Of a stretch of 64,000 nt of DNA, positions 34,312 to 43,741 are shown in pieces (the stretch's first letter is position 1; every line of letters begins with the position of its first letter). Location: assembly GCA_028285405.1 (NCBI GenBank), contig JANQPH010000037.1:1-64000 (forward strand). The letters run 5' to 3'. The notes beneath the pieces are model-generated. The model searched no databases. It saw only the letters and a program-made list of their open reading frames with translations, and was not told where the DNA came from. The position numbers were made by a program, and so were the translations under genes. This stretch comes from Thermoleophilia bacterium. Its GTDB lineage: Bacteria; Actinomycetota; Thermoleophilia; Miltoncostaeales; Miltoncostaeaceae.

Positions 34312-35219
34312 CGGCCGCTCCGCGCGTGGAAGTCGCTGGCCTCGGCCAGCTCCTCCCACAGCTCCTTCGCGCGATCGCTCGGCTCGCCGCTCGGCATCGC
34401 GATCTCGATCGTGGCGTAGAGGTCGCCGGGCTCGCCTTTCGGGTTGGGCAGTCCCTGCCCGCGCAGGCGCAGGCGCTTGCCGCTCGAGCTGCCGGCCGAG
34501 ACGCTGACCCGGGTCGTGCCGGTCAGGGTCGCCAGCTCGACCCGCTCGCCGAGCGCCGCCTCCCACGGGGCGACGCGAAGCGTCGTGTGCAGGTCGCGTC
34601 CCTCGACGCGAAAGCGCGGATGGGGTCGCAGGCGCGCCTCGAGGAACAGGTCGCCGCGCGGCGCGTCGCCGAGGCCCTCGCCGCCTCTGCCGGCCATTCG
34701 GATCCGCTGACCGTCGGTCACGCCCTTCGGGATCGTGACGTCGACCGTATCGCCGTCCGGCAGGGTGAGCCGTCGAGTTCCCCCGCGCGCGGACTCCTCG
34801 AGCGTGACATCGAGCGTCGCCTCGACATCGCCGCCGCGCATGTTCGGCACCCCGCCCGCACCCCCGGGCGCCCGCTGGCCGAACAGCTGCGAGAAGAGGT
34901 CGTCGTAGGCACCGGGGTCATCGGCTCGCACGGTCCAGCCGTCGGCGTCTCCGTAGGGAGAGCCCGCCCCGAACGGTCCGGCCCCGGGGGGTGGAGGTCC
35001 GGCGGCGCCGTAGCGGTCCCACTCCGCGCGCCGCTCCTCGTCGCTCAGGAGCGCGTAGGCCTCACCGATCTCCTTGAAGCGCTCCTCGGCGTCGGCCTCT
35101 TTGGAGACATCGGGGTGGTGGGTGCGCGCCAGCTTTCTGTACGCGCGCCGGATCTCGTCGTCTGACGCGCCCTTGTCGACCCCGAGGGTCTCGTAGGGGT
35201 CTCGGACCGCCGGGCTCAC
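34308..35219 (-). CDS. DnaJ/CbpA-type co-chaperone
   Basis: A 303-aa class II J-protein that stimulates DnaK ATPase activity. The J domain (about residues 8-72) begins DPYETLGVDKGASDDEIRRA and has the essential HPD in RTHHPDVS. A Gly/Pro-rich linker (about 73-120) follows, and then the two beta-barrel client-binding domains (GGTRRLTLPDGDTVDVTIPK, and LFLEARLRPHPRFRVEG). The CxxCxGxG zinc fingers are absent, so this is CbpA-like rather than canonical DnaJ. GTG 35219 is the start. It overlaps the CbpM-like gene by 4 nt. No dnaK, grpE or CIRCE element is nearby. Confidence 0.92.
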   Translation of the reverse strand: MSPAVRDPYETLGVDKGASDDEIRRAYRKLARTHHPDVSKEADAEERFKEIGEAYALLSDEERRAEWDRYGAAGPPPPGAGPFGAGSPYGDADGWTVRADDPGAYDDLFSQLFGQRAPGGAGGVPNMRGGDVEATLDVTLEESARGGTRRLTLPDGDTVDVTIPKGVTDGQRIRMAGRGGEGLGDAPRGDLFLEARLRPHPRFRVEGRDLHTTLRVAPWEAALGERVELATLTGTTRVSVSAGSSSGKRLRLRGQGLPNPKGEPGDLYATIEIAMPSGEPSDRAKELWEELAEASDFHARSGR

Positions 35220-35286
35220 GGGGCAGGCTCACTCGCGGGCATGGCACTCATCATGCGCTCGCCGACCACCGCGGGCAAGGCCGGGA

Positions 35287-36102
35287 TCAGCTGCGGCGCG
35301 CCTCGGCGCGCAGCTCGGCCATCCCCTTGCGACCGGAGATCGCCGCGGCGATCGCGGCCGCGGGGCCGACCACGGCCAGACCGCCGGCGACGTCGAGCAC
35401 GTAGTGGTTGCCCGTCACGATCACCGAGATCGTGACCAGGAGGGGATACCCGACCGCGACCGCGCGACCGAGCTGGCCCGGCAGCAGCATTCCCAGCGCG
35501 CCTCCCACGATCGGACTCAGCCCGACGTGCAGGCTCGGCATGGCCGCGATCGGGTTGTAGAAGGCCTTGGTGAACCCCGAGTTGAGATCGACGGGGGTCC
35601 GCTCGCTGACCGAGTCCGGCAGCCCACCCTCCTCGCGGGGCATCAGCCGGGGCGGGGCGACCGGCTGCGTGGCGTACCAGATCAGCCCGCCCGTCCAGGC
35701 GAGCAGCGAGACGTTCCGGATGAAGGGGTAGGCCGGTCGTCGGAACTGGTACGTGAGGAAGATCGACAACGGGAGCGCGACGACCTGGCTGGCGACGTAG
35801 GTCATGCCCCAGAACCGCATCCCGAGGTGGTGGCGCTCCACGAAGCTCTGCGCCGCGCCCTCGATGTCGATCCGAAGCCTGCGCTGGAGGGAGATGATCG
35901 AGCGAGCGTGGCGTCGACCGGTCTCGAAGTCGCCCGCCGTGACCGCCCTGACCACGTTGTAGACCCCGTATGCGCCGGCCATCACGATGGCCTCCTTGCG
36001 CCCCGGGCCGGCGGTTGCGGCGACCCGCCGGGCACGCGAGAGCGCTCGGCCGATCCCGCTGGCCGAGCGGACGGACTTTGCGGTTGAAAATCGCGATGCC
36101 AT
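35287..36102 (-). CDS. PAP2-superfamily membrane phosphatase/transferase
   Basis: A 271-aa integral membrane protein with about six hydrophobic segments. The PAP2 motifs are visible as AAMPSLHVGLS (motif C2, PSxH with catalytic His) and VTGNHYVLDVAGG (motif C3, GNHxxxD). The C1 motif is weak, as in the inositol-phosphorylceramide synthase-like PAP2 branch, which swaps lipid head groups rather than dephosphorylating lipids. A cytoplasmic basic N-terminus of about 40 residues precedes the first segment. Start is ATG 36102. It is followed by the chaperone pair on the same strand after 67 bp and is divergent from the transporter at 36184. Lipid substrate unknown. Confidence 0.85.
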   Translation of the reverse strand: MASRFSTAKSVRSASGIGRALSRARRVAATAGPGRKEAIVMAGAYGVYNVVRAVTAGDFETGRRHARSIISLQRRLRIDIEGAAQSFVERHHLGMRFWGMTYVASQVVALPLSIFLTYQFRRPAYPFIRNVSLLAWTGGLIWYATQPVAPPRLMPREEGGLPDSVSERTPVDLNSGFTKAFYNPIAAMPSLHVGLSPIVGGALGMLLPGQLGRAVAVGYPLLVTISVIVTGNHYVLDVAGGLAVVGPAAAIAAAISGRKGMAELRAEARRS

Positions 36103-36183
36103 CGGCGTGATCGGGCGCTCCAGCGGCGCGGAATCGTAACATTCGGCCACGACCGCAATCGTCCGCACAAAGGGGGCAGCTGG

Positions 36184-37053
36184 GTGGTTGCGGGGCTGAT
36201 CATCGCTGCGGCGGCACTGACGGCCAACCTGGCGGTCGTGCTCACCGCGATCGCCGCTCGACGCGAGCCGAAGGGCGATGCGCTCCGCCTCACGCTCCTC
36301 ACGAGGCTGCTGCGGAGGCGGCTGTGGTGGCTCGCGGTCGGCCTCGACTTCACCGGGGTCGTGCTGAAGACCGCGGCGCTCCTGGTCGCGCCGCTGACGG
36401 TCGTGGCTCCCTCCATGACGCTCGGCCTGTTCGTGCTCGTCGTGTTCGCGGCGCTGTGGCTCGGCGAGCGACCGAAGCCCACCGGCGTGTTCGGGATCGC
36501 GCTGATCGCGGGCGGGGTCGCGCTGGTCGCCCTGCACGCGCCCGAGCGGGAGGTGACGATCGCGGGTCCGATCCCGTGGGCGATCTCGGTCGGCGTGCTT
36601 CTCGGCGGCGCCGTGGTCGTCTATCTCCTCAGCGGCTGGGGGAAACGCGTCGACCCCAGGCTGATCGCGGTGTCCGTCGGCTTCGCGTGGGCCCTGAACG
36701 GACTGCTCGCGAAGCTCATCGCCGACTCGATCGACGTGGGCCGCTGGCTCCTGCTCTCGGTCGCCATCGTGAGCGCGATCGCCGTGGGGACGCTGGGATA
36801 CCTCGCGAAGACCAGCGCGCTCCAGTCGGGTCGAGCGGCGATGGTCGAGTCGATCGTCGCGGTCGTGAACACCCTCGTGCCGGTTGCGCTGGCGCCCGTG
36901 CTGTTCGCCGAGGCGTGGCCCACCGATCCCGCGAGCGCGATTCAGCTCGGGGGCGGGCTGATCCTGGTCGGCATCGGGGTCTGGTTCGTCACCCGCGTCC
37001 AGACGACGACCCTCGAGCGCGCGAAGGCCAAGCCGACAACCGCCAAGGCATAG
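36184..37053 (+). CDS. EamA/NIPA-like membrane transporter
   Basis: A 289-aa protein with about nine to ten hydrophobic helices in a two-fold pattern typical of the drug/metabolite (DMT) superfamily. Conserved small-residue motifs around LLVAPLTVVAPSMTLGLFVL and ERPKPTGVFGIALIAGGVAL match EamA and eukaryotic NIPA magnesium transporter relatives. The C-terminus ends in a basic tail. Start is GTG 36184 with GGGGG just upstream. It is divergent from the PAP2 gene by 81 bp and convergent with hpnE after a 48-bp gap. Substrate (amino acid, metal or lipid) is not predictable. Confidence 0.8.
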   Translation: MVAGLIIAAAALTANLAVVLTAIAARREPKGDALRLTLLTRLLRRRLWWLAVGLDFTGVVLKTAALLVAPLTVVAPSMTLGLFVLVVFAALWLGERPKPTGVFGIALIAGGVALVALHAPEREVTIAGPIPWAISVGVLLGGAVVVYLLSGWGKRVDPRLIAVSVGFAWALNGLLAKLIADSIDVGRWLLLSVAIVSAIAVGTLGYLAKTSALQSGRAAMVESIVAVVNTLVPVALAPVLFAEAWPTDPASAIQLGGGLILVGIGVWFVTRVQTTTLERAKAKPTTAKA

Positions 37054-37101
37054 GCACTCGGACGAGGTGTCGTCGGCCGGTCGACCGGGTGCGAGCCTGC
37101 G

Positions 37102-38451
37102 TCAGGCGCGGCTCGAGATCGCCGGCCGGATCGAGGTCCCGGGCGGGGCATCGCCCATCACCTCGCGGGCGGCTCGGATCCCGCTCCTGATCGCCCCCTC
37201 CATCGTGGCGGGCCAGCCCGTCGCGGTCCACGCGCCGGCGAGGGCGACCCGCTCCAGCGCCGTTCGGGGGCCGGGGCGGCGCGCCGCCTGCCCGGGCGCG
37301 GGCGCAAAGGTCGCCCGCGCCTCTTTCACCACCGCCCAGCCGCGGAGCTTGGCCTCCCGGGCTGCGGGGATGACACGGGCGAGCTCGTCGGCCATCGACT
37401 CCGCCAGCTCGGCTCGCGGCACGCCCATCTCGGCGTGAGCTCCGCTGATCGAGACGACCACGTGGGGCTCGCCCGGTGCGCCGGACATCTGGCGCCGGTC
37501 GAACACCCACTGGAGCGGGCTGTCGAGCACCGCCACGAACGGGTCCTCGAGGATGCGCCGATCGTGGAACAGGTGGACGTTCACGATCGGCGAGTGCCCG
37601 AGCCCGGGGTCCTCGGGGAGGGCCGCGGACGCGACCTGGCGGGTCCGCTCGGCGGGGAGCGCGAGGATCACTCCGTCGGCGCCGAGTTCGGTGCCGTCGC
37701 CGAGCCGCACTCCGCCCGGGCCGGCCTCGATGACGGCTTGGCCCCGGAGGACTCGCGACCCCCGCGCGGTCAGGAACCGCTCGACGGCGGGCTCGACGAG
37801 CTGGGACAACGGCACCCGGGACCACCCCACCGCCGAGGCCGTGGGGGAGCTCAGCATGCCTTCGGTGAAGACGAAGGCCGCGAGCGCCGCGGACACCCGG
37901 TGGCTTCGGTCGTTGCACGTCGGCAGCACGACCAGGTCCCAGAACCGCTCGATCGCGTCCTCCGACTGCCCGTTGTCCGCAAGCCAATCGGAGAACGCCA
38001 TGCCGTCCAGCCGAGCGCGGCGGCGCGGCCCGAGCGTGCCGAGCTTCGACATCGCCCGCGCCACGGCTGCTCGCTCCCGCAGCGACAGGTGCGAGTAGGT
38101 CGCCAGGGCCTTGGTCAGGTGGAGCGGGCTTGGAAGCCGCGACGTCGCCGCGAGCAGCGCCGTGGTCCCGTCGCTCCCGAGGACCGGGATGCGCAGCAGC
38201 GGCTGGCGGTGGAGGTGACCGTCGGTCCCGAGCAGTCGCATGAGCCGCACGTAGGCCGGGCAGCAGCCGAGGAAGACGTGCTGGCCGTTGTCGAGCTGGC
38301 GACCCTCCTCGTCGGTGAAGCTGAAGGCCCGCCCGCCGAGGAACGGCCGCCGCTCGACCAACGTGACCTGCGCTCCGAGGCCAACCGCCTCGCAGGCGGC
38401 GGCGATCCCGGCGAGACCGCCCCCGCAGACGACGATCCGGGGCGCGCTCAC
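37102..38451 (-). CDS. hpnE: Squalene-forming FAD-dependent oxidoreductase HpnE
   Basis: HpnE completes squalene synthesis by reducing hydroxysqualene to squalene in the HpnCDE route. The 449-aa flavoprotein begins APRIVVCGGGLAGIAAACEA, a Rossmann FAD motif, and has the GGRAFSF strand and ERRPFLGG of the phytoene-desaturase-like family. NGQHVFLGCCPAYV follows, and the C-terminal LAGAWTATGWPATMEGAIRS is the FAD-binding end. Start is GTG 38451, overlapping the hpnD stop by 4 nt. It is the last gene of the hopanoid operon and is followed by the convergent transporter. Assignment is firm given the hpnC-hpnD neighbours. Confidence 0.93.
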   Translation of the reverse strand: MSAPRIVVCGGGLAGIAAACEAVGLGAQVTLVERRPFLGGRAFSFTDEEGRQLDNGQHVFLGCCPAYVRLMRLLGTDGHLHRQPLLRIPVLGSDGTTALLAATSRLPSPLHLTKALATYSHLSLRERAAVARAMSKLGTLGPRRRARLDGMAFSDWLADNGQSEDAIERFWDLVVLPTCNDRSHRVSAALAAFVFTEGMLSSPTASAVGWSRVPLSQLVEPAVERFLTARGSRVLRGQAVIEAGPGGVRLGDGTELGADGVILALPAERTRQVASAALPEDPGLGHSPIVNVHLFHDRRILEDPFVAVLDSPLQWVFDRRQMSGAPGEPHVVVSISGAHAEMGVPRAELAESMADELARVIPAAREAKLRGWAVVKEARATFAPAPGQAARRPGPRTALERVALAGAWTATGWPATMEGAIRSGIRAAREVMGDAPPGTSIRPAISSRA

Positions 38452-39308
38452 CTGCCGAGCACGACCGAGGCGCTCGTCTTGGCCATCAGCGTGATCTTCT
38501 TCGGCGCCGACAGCGAGGCCCGGCCGGCGAACACGTCGTAGCCGCGCCGCTCCAGCGTCCGCAGGACCTCGCGGTACGTCCGCGAGAGCATCGCCACGCA
38601 CATGCGCGATCGGCGGTCGAGCATCGGCAGCAGTCGCTCCCCGCGGACCAGGTACGCGCGCGCCCGCTGGCCCTGGGCCCGCATGAGGTCGCGTAGCTCG
38701 GGGGTCATGCGCCCCGCGCTGAGGTCGGCCTCGGTCACGCCCATCTCGGCCATCTCGTCAGCCGGCAGGTAGATCCGTCCGGCCTCGGCGTCCTCGGCGA
38801 CGTCGCGCATGATGTTCACGAGCTGCATCCCGACCCCGAGCTCCTCGGCGTGCGCCGGGGCATCGTCGTCGCTGAAGCCGAAGATCCAGAGCGACACCAG
38901 GCCGACCGCGCCCGCGACCCGATCGCAGTAGCCGCGCAGGTCCGTGAAGGTGGCGTAGCGATCGATCGTCAGGTCCATCTCGCAGCCGTCGATCAGATAC
39001 GTCAGGTGTCGCTCGGGAATCTCGAACCGCCGCACCGTGTCGGCGAGCGCGACGAGCACCGGGTCGTCCTCCGGCGGCGTCCCCGCGTAACAGGCAGCCA
39101 GCTCCTCTCGCCGGGCGCCGATCGCGGTCATCTTGGTCTCGAGGGGTTCCGGCCCGTCGACGCTGTCGTCGCAGCGGCGTGAGAACGCGTACGCGGCGTA
39201 CATCGCCGCCCGGCGCTCGGGTGGAAGGAGCACGAACCCGTAGTAGAAGTTGCGCGCCTCCTCGCGAGCGATCACGCGACAGCGCTCGTAGGCGGCCTCG
39301 ACCAGCAT
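38448..39308 (-). CDS. hpnD: Presqualene diphosphate synthase HpnD
   Basis: HpnD condenses two farnesyl diphosphates to presqualene diphosphate. The 286-aa all-helical trans-isoprenyl synthase shows the first Asp-rich motif as YAFSRRCDDSVDG (DDxxD, about residues 40-52) and the second as GVGMQLVNIMRDVAEDAEAG (about 160-179). NFYYGFVLLPPERRAAMYA is the family N-terminus. Start is ATG 39308, sharing one base with the hpnC stop (TGATG). It is paired with hpnC, as in other hopanoid clusters, and the two are clear paralogues. Confidence 0.94.
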   Translation of the reverse strand: MLVEAAYERCRVIAREEARNFYYGFVLLPPERRAAMYAAYAFSRRCDDSVDGPEPLETKMTAIGARREELAACYAGTPPEDDPVLVALADTVRRFEIPERHLTYLIDGCEMDLTIDRYATFTDLRGYCDRVAGAVGLVSLWIFGFSDDDAPAHAEELGVGMQLVNIMRDVAEDAEAGRIYLPADEMAEMGVTEADLSAGRMTPELRDLMRAQGQRARAYLVRGERLLPMLDRRSRMCVAMLSRTYREVLRTLERRGYDVFAGRASLSAPKKITLMAKTSASVVLGR

Positions 39309-40177
39309 CACCGCGGGCCGGTCAGGAGATGGCGGGCGGCCGACGCGGCGATGCGGGCCCGACCGATCCGCCCCGGGGCGGGACGGCGGCGCAGGGTGTC
39401 GTACGACTGGGCCGCGACGGCGTCGCACATCGCGAGGCCGCCCGCGGTGAAGCCGCGGATGTCGAGCGCGACGCGTCGCGGCACGAACCGCGCGAGCAGC
39501 GCACCCTCCTCGAGCAGCTGGCGAGCCCGGCCGACCTCGAAGGCGATCAGGCGACGGAGCTCGGGCCGAGCCCGGCTCTCGGCGAGGTCGGCCTCCCGCA
39601 CGCCGAATGCCTCCATGTCCTCCTGGGGGAGGTAGATGCGGCCGCGCTCGTGCAGGTCTCGGCGGATGTCCTGCCAGAAGTTGATCAGCTGCAGGCCCAT
39701 GCAGGTGGCGTCGCTCATCGACGTGCGCCAGCGATCGCGATACCCGAAGACCTGCAGCACCATCCGGCCGACGGGTGTCGCCGAGTGGTTGCAGTAGCCC
39801 CGCAGGCTCTCGAACGAGTCCCAGCGATTGCGCCGCTGGTCCATGCGGTTGGCCTCGATCAGCCCGAGGAACGGGTCGAGGTCGAGCTCGCGCCGCTCGA
39901 CCGCGATCTGGAGCCCGCGAAGGTGCGGGTCGCCGGGTGTGCCCCGGAACGCCTCGCGGACGTCGTCCTCCCAGGCGTCGAGGATCGCCAGCCGGGTGCT
40001 CGGATCGGCCGCGCCCTCGTCGCCGAGGTCGTCGGTGATCCGGCAGAAGGCGTAGATCGCCCGCAGATCGGCACGCTCGTCTCGTCGGACGAACCGAAAG
40101 GCGACCGGGAAGTTCTCGTCGTGCGAGCGAGCGACGCGCTCGATCGCCTCGGCGGGGTCCACCGCGGCAGGGGTCAC
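39308..40177 (-). CDS. hpnC: Hydroxysqualene synthase HpnC
   Basis: HpnC converts presqualene diphosphate to hydroxysqualene by hydrolysis. The 289-aa squalene/phytoene synthase paralogue has ENFPVAFRFVRRDERADLRA near the N-terminus and the Asp motifs YAFCRITDDLGDE and CMGLQLINFWQDIRRDLHE, followed by RIYLPQEDM. Start is GTG 40177, 4 nt inside the shc stop, so translation is coupled. The presence of hpnC, hpnD and hpnE in a row shows the three-step bacterial squalene route rather than a single squalene synthase. Confidence 0.94.
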   Translation of the reverse strand: MTPAAVDPAEAIERVARSHDENFPVAFRFVRRDERADLRAIYAFCRITDDLGDEGAADPSTRLAILDAWEDDVREAFRGTPGDPHLRGLQIAVERRELDLDPFLGLIEANRMDQRRNRWDSFESLRGYCNHSATPVGRMVLQVFGYRDRWRTSMSDATCMGLQLINFWQDIRRDLHERGRIYLPQEDMEAFGVREADLAESRARPELRRLIAFEVGRARQLLEEGALLARFVPRRVALDIRGFTAGGLAMCDAVAAQSYDTLRRRPAPGRIGRARIAASAARHLLTGPR

Positions 40178-42060
40178 GCCTGGAAGCGTGCCAGAGCCGT
40201 TGTCGGGAAGTAGAGCCGGTAGAGGTGGTAGTTGATCATGAAGTCGCCGGGAAAGCCGGTGGCGGTGAAGTGGCGCTCGTCCCACGATCCGTCGGGTCGT
40301 TGGGTGCCGACCAGGTGGCCGACCCCGCGCTCGACGCTCGGGTGGCCGGGGTCCGCCGCCAGCAGGCCGAGAAGCGCCCAGGCGGTCTGCGAGGGGGTCG
40401 AGTCGCCTCGGCCGATCCAGGCCGGGTCGGTGTAGCTGGCGACGCTCTCGCCCCATCCGCCGTCCGCGTTCTGGTGCTCCGCCAGCCAGCGGACGCCGCG
40501 CTGGACGGCCGGTGAGGTCGGGCGCTCGCCCGCGGCGATCAACGCCGGGAGCACCGCGCCGGTCCCATAGACGTGGTTCACGCCCCACCGGCCCCACCAC
40601 GAGCCGTCCTCGCGCTGCTCTCGCAGGAGGTACTCGACGCCCCGCCGTACCGCCGGCGCGCTGGGTGGCAGCCCGCACTCGATCAGCGCCTCGATCGCGT
40701 GCGCCGACACGTCCTCGGTCGGCGGGTCGATCACCCAGCCGAAGTCGCAGACCGGAAGCTGCTTCATGATCGCCATGTCGTTGTCGACGTCGAAGGCGCC
40801 CCAGCCACCGTTCTTGGATTGCATGGCGAGGATCCAGTCGATGCCGCGCCGGATCGCCGGATGGGTGGCGCCGACCCCGCTCTTTCGGAGCGCGATCATC
40901 ACCTCGGCGGCGTCGTCGACGTCCGGGTACCACTGGTTCTCGAACTCGAACGACCAGCCCCCCGGGCGTCCTCGCTTGGGGATCTCCCACCAGTCCCCGT
41001 ACCGACGGACCTCGCGCTCGAGCATCCAGTCGCGGGCGGCGGCCACGCTCGGCCGGCGGTCGTCGTAGCCGGCGTCGAGCAGGCCGATGGCCGCAAGCGC
41101 CGTGTCCCAGACGGGGGAGAGGCAGGCCTCGATTCGCAGGCGATCCCCGTCCTCGCGGCGGAACGTGCCGTCGAAGCCGGCCAGGCTGCGCTGGATGACC
41201 GGGTGATCGAGCGGCATCCCGAGCGTGTGGAGCGCGAGGATCGAGTAGACCCACGGCGGCTGGATCCCGCCCCACGACCCGTCGGCCTCCTGGCGCTCGG
41301 TGATCCAGCTCGCGACCCGCGCGTAGGCGCGCCGCCTGAGCGCCCTGTTGGGGTGGCGCCGGTACCAGCGGGCGAGCCGCTCCCCGCGGGCCAGCCACGG
41401 TGTCGCCCAGCCGGGTTCTGCCGGGGCGACCGGGGGCCCGGCACCGGGCGGCTCCACGAAGAGCTCGCGGGCGCTCACCGGCTGGGGGAAGGACGGCTGC
41501 TCGCTCATGACCACCATGAGGGCCACGAACGTCCCGCGTGCCCAGCAGGCGAACCGGTAGGCAGACAGGGGCGCCCGCGGGGGCAGGAGGATCATCTCGG
41601 GAGGGAGGGTCGGAAGCGCCGACCACGGGAACTCCCCCATCACCGCCAGCCACAGCCGGGTGAAGAAGCGAGCGCGGTTGGCGCCACCGAGCTCCAGGAT
41701 CGCCTCCCGTGCGCGGCGCATCTCGGGGGCGTTTGCATCGACGCCGCACAGCTTCAGCGCGTAGTAGCACTCGACGCTGACCGACAGGTCTCCCGGGCCC
41801 GAGAACCAGACCCGCCACAGCCCGTCCTCGCATTGGGTCGCGAGGATCTCGTTGGCCATCCGACGCGTGTCGTCGGGCCGCTGCAGGCCGAGGGCCGAGA
41901 CGAGGAACACGTGCTCGGCGGTCATCGTCGAGTTGGACTCGAGCTCACCCCACCAGAACCCGGACGGGTCCTGAATCCGCTCCAGGTGGTCGGTCGCGCG
42001 CCCGAGCGCGTCGCGAGCCGCGTCGTGCAGGCTGGGATGAGTGGTCGCGGTGGTGGTCAC
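40174..42060 (-). CDS. shc: Squalene-hopene cyclase
   Basis: Membrane-associated class II triterpene cyclase (628 aa, typical length) converting squalene to hopene and hopanol. The catalytic acid motif is DVDD (residues 380-383, the DxDD box) in NQWYPDVDDAAEVMIAL. Many QW-type repeats are visible, such as QCEDGLWRVWF, QEADGSWGGIQPPW, QSKNGGWGAFD, and QREDGSWWGRWG. The N-terminal DPSGFWWGELESNSTMTAEH is also conserved. Start is GTG 42060, overlapping the hpnA stop by 4 nt. It sits between the sugar epimerase-like hpnA and the squalene genes. Confidence 0.96.
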   Translation of the reverse strand: MTTTATTHPSLHDAARDALGRATDHLERIQDPSGFWWGELESNSTMTAEHVFLVSALGLQRPDDTRRMANEILATQCEDGLWRVWFSGPGDLSVSVECYYALKLCGVDANAPEMRRAREAILELGGANRARFFTRLWLAVMGEFPWSALPTLPPEMILLPPRAPLSAYRFACWARGTFVALMVVMSEQPSFPQPVSARELFVEPPGAGPPVAPAEPGWATPWLARGERLARWYRRHPNRALRRRAYARVASWITERQEADGSWGGIQPPWVYSILALHTLGMPLDHPVIQRSLAGFDGTFRREDGDRLRIEACLSPVWDTALAAIGLLDAGYDDRRPSVAAARDWMLEREVRRYGDWWEIPKRGRPGGWSFEFENQWYPDVDDAAEVMIALRKSGVGATHPAIRRGIDWILAMQSKNGGWGAFDVDNDMAIMKQLPVCDFGWVIDPPTEDVSAHAIEALIECGLPPSAPAVRRGVEYLLREQREDGSWWGRWGVNHVYGTGAVLPALIAAGERPTSPAVQRGVRWLAEHQNADGGWGESVASYTDPAWIGRGDSTPSQTAWALLGLLAADPGHPSVERGVGHLVGTQRPDGSWDERHFTATGFPGDFMINYHLYRLYFPTTALARFQA

Positions 42061-43097
42061 CCTGCCGGTCCCCTCGCGATGCGCGCGGTGCCGTTGGGCG
42101 AGATCTTGTCAGCTGTGCCGTCGTTGTCGAGGTACCAGCCCACGGCCGCCTCGATCGCGGGTCGAGCGGGTCCGGGCGAGTAGCCGAGCTCGTTCCGCGC
42201 CCGCGCCGAGGACGCGTACATGGTCTTCCTGGCCATCAGCGCCCCGTCGAGCGGAGCGCGTGGCTCGCGCCCGAGCGCCCAGCCCTCGACCACCTCGTCG
42301 ATCGCCGAGACGGCGATCGCCAGCGAGTGGGGGATGACGCGACTCGGCGCGGGTCTGCCGGCGGCCCGTGACGCGCTCGCGACGATGTCGGCCAGCGTCA
42401 TGTCCTCCCCGCCGAGCACGTAGCGCCGCCCGGACGCCCCCCGCTCCAGGGCCAGCAGGTGTCCGATCGCCACGTCTTCTGCGGCGACGACGTTGAGCCC
42501 GGTGTCGACGACGGCCGGAAGGCGACCGAGCGCGGCGTCACGGATCACCCTGCCCGTGGGGGTCGGCCGCCAGTCACCCGCGCCGACCGGCGCCGTCGGG
42601 TTGACGATGACGGCGAAAAGGCCCTCCCGAGCGGCGTCGGCGACCATCAGCTCGGTGGCGAGCTTGGCGTGCTTGTACGCGCCGACGAGCTGCGTCGAGG
42701 CCAGCGGCGTCTCCTCGTCGCCCGGCTCGCCCGTGCCGGGCTGGCCGATCGTCGCCACAGAGGAGGTGTGGACGAGCGGAACCCGGGCGGCTCTGCACGC
42801 GGCCAACACGCTGGCGGTGGCGTCGACGTCGTCTCGAACCACCCTCGGACCCCGACGCCGCGACAGCGTGTACGTGGCTGCCACGTGGAAGACGGCGTCG
42901 CACCCGCCGGTGGCGTCCGCAACCGCGCGCCGATCCCGGAGGTCCGCGGCGACTGGCTCGACACCGTGTGGCAGGTGGGTGAACGACTCGCCGTCCGAGC
43001 GGGCCAGCCCGCGCACGGTCCAGCCGGCATCGAGCAGCGCCGCGACGACGTGTCCGGCGAGGAAGCCTCCGGCACCGGTGACGAGCGCGGTGCTCAT
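42057..43097 (-). CDS. hpnA: Hopanoid-associated NAD-dependent epimerase/dehydratase HpnA
   Basis: Extended short-chain dehydrogenase/reductase of 346 aa. The NAD-binding motif is TGAGGFLAGHV (about residues 7-17), followed by VAADLRD. The catalytic Ser-Tyr-Lys is visible as HTSSVAT and GAYKHAK. The family is regularly found in hopanoid clusters as a predicted sugar epimerase that may act on the hopanoid side chain or its sugar; its precise reaction is not established. Start is ATG or GTG at 43097 and the stop overlaps shc by 4 nt. Operon context strongly supports the assignment. Confidence 0.9.
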   Translation of the reverse strand: MSTALVTGAGGFLAGHVVAALLDAGWTVRGLARSDGESFTHLPHGVEPVAADLRDRRAVADATGGCDAVFHVAATYTLSRRRGPRVVRDDVDATASVLAACRAARVPLVHTSSVATIGQPGTGEPGDEETPLASTQLVGAYKHAKLATELMVADAAREGLFAVIVNPTAPVGAGDWRPTPTGRVIRDAALGRLPAVVDTGLNVVAAEDVAIGHLLALERGASGRRYVLGGEDMTLADIVASASRAAGRPAPSRVIPHSLAIAVSAIDEVVEGWALGREPRAPLDGALMARKTMYASSARARNELGYSPGPARPAIEAAVGWYLDNDGTADKISPNGTARIARGPAG

Positions 43098-43741
43098 CCG
43101 GCGCCCGCCGTCAGCTGGCGGATCGCCCGGCGCAGCGCCAGCATCGCGCGCGCGGCGCCTGCCCCCAGGCGGGCGAGGTCGGGCAGATCGCCCGGTCGGA
43201 TCGCCCCGAGTCGGAGCTCACCAGACGCGTCGATCGCGTCCGGGAGCCGCGTGTGCTCGGCATCTGAGACCGCGCGCACCGCCGCGAAGGGGATGTCCGC
43301 CCGAGCGGCGGCGTCCGCGATCGCCGCCGACTCCATGTCGATGGCGATGCTCGGGCTGGCGCGCCGCTCGGAGGGCGTTCGGGCGACCTGCGCGCGTGAC
43401 TCGAGGGCGCCTCGCCGACCGGGCACGCGTGCGCACAGGCCGGCATCGCACCCGAGCGTTCGCCCGGACTCGGCGTCGACCACCTCCGTGGCCACGATCA
43501 CGTCGCCGGGCGACAGGTCCGGGTCGGCCCCGCCGCAGAAGCCCACCGAGACGAGCGCGCCCGCCCCGGCCGAGATGGCCCGCTCAGCTCCGGCACGCCC
43601 CCTCGCCATGCCGGCTCCGGTGCGTGCGAGGAGCACGCCGTCACCGGTCATGCCGGCGAGGGCCATCCGCTCCAGCGGTAGCGCACACAGCAGCGCAATC
43701 GGTGTGCCGCCGGGGCGTGCCACCGGCGGCGACTCCGTCAC
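43094..43741 (-). CDS. hpnG: Adenosylhopane nucleosidase HpnG
   Basis: HpnG releases adenine from adenosylhopane to give ribosylhopane. The 215-aa protein belongs to the MTA/SAH nucleosidase and nucleoside phosphorylase fold: VSVGFCGGADPDLSPGDVIV (about residues 64-83) is the conserved core, and IAIDMESAAIADAAARADIP carries the MExxA motif with the ribose-binding Glu. VRAVSDAE supplies the catalytic Asp. Start is GTG 43741, 4 nt inside the hpnH stop. It is placed directly after hpnH, the enzyme that makes its substrate. Confidence 0.92.
   Translation of the reverse strand: MTESPPVARPGGTPIALLCALPLERMALAGMTGDGVLLARTGAGMARGRAGAERAISAGAGALVSVGFCGGADPDLSPGDVIVATEVVDAESGRTLGCDAGLCARVPGRRGALESRAQVARTPSERRASPSIAIDMESAAIADAAARADIPFAAVRAVSDAEHTRLPDAIDASGELRLGAIRPGDLPDLARLGAGAARAMLALRRAIRQLTAGAG

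Noticed and set aside
40573-42183. Open frame of about 536 codons antisense to shc
   Set aside because: Shadow of the cyclase gene; no family features or ribosome-binding site.
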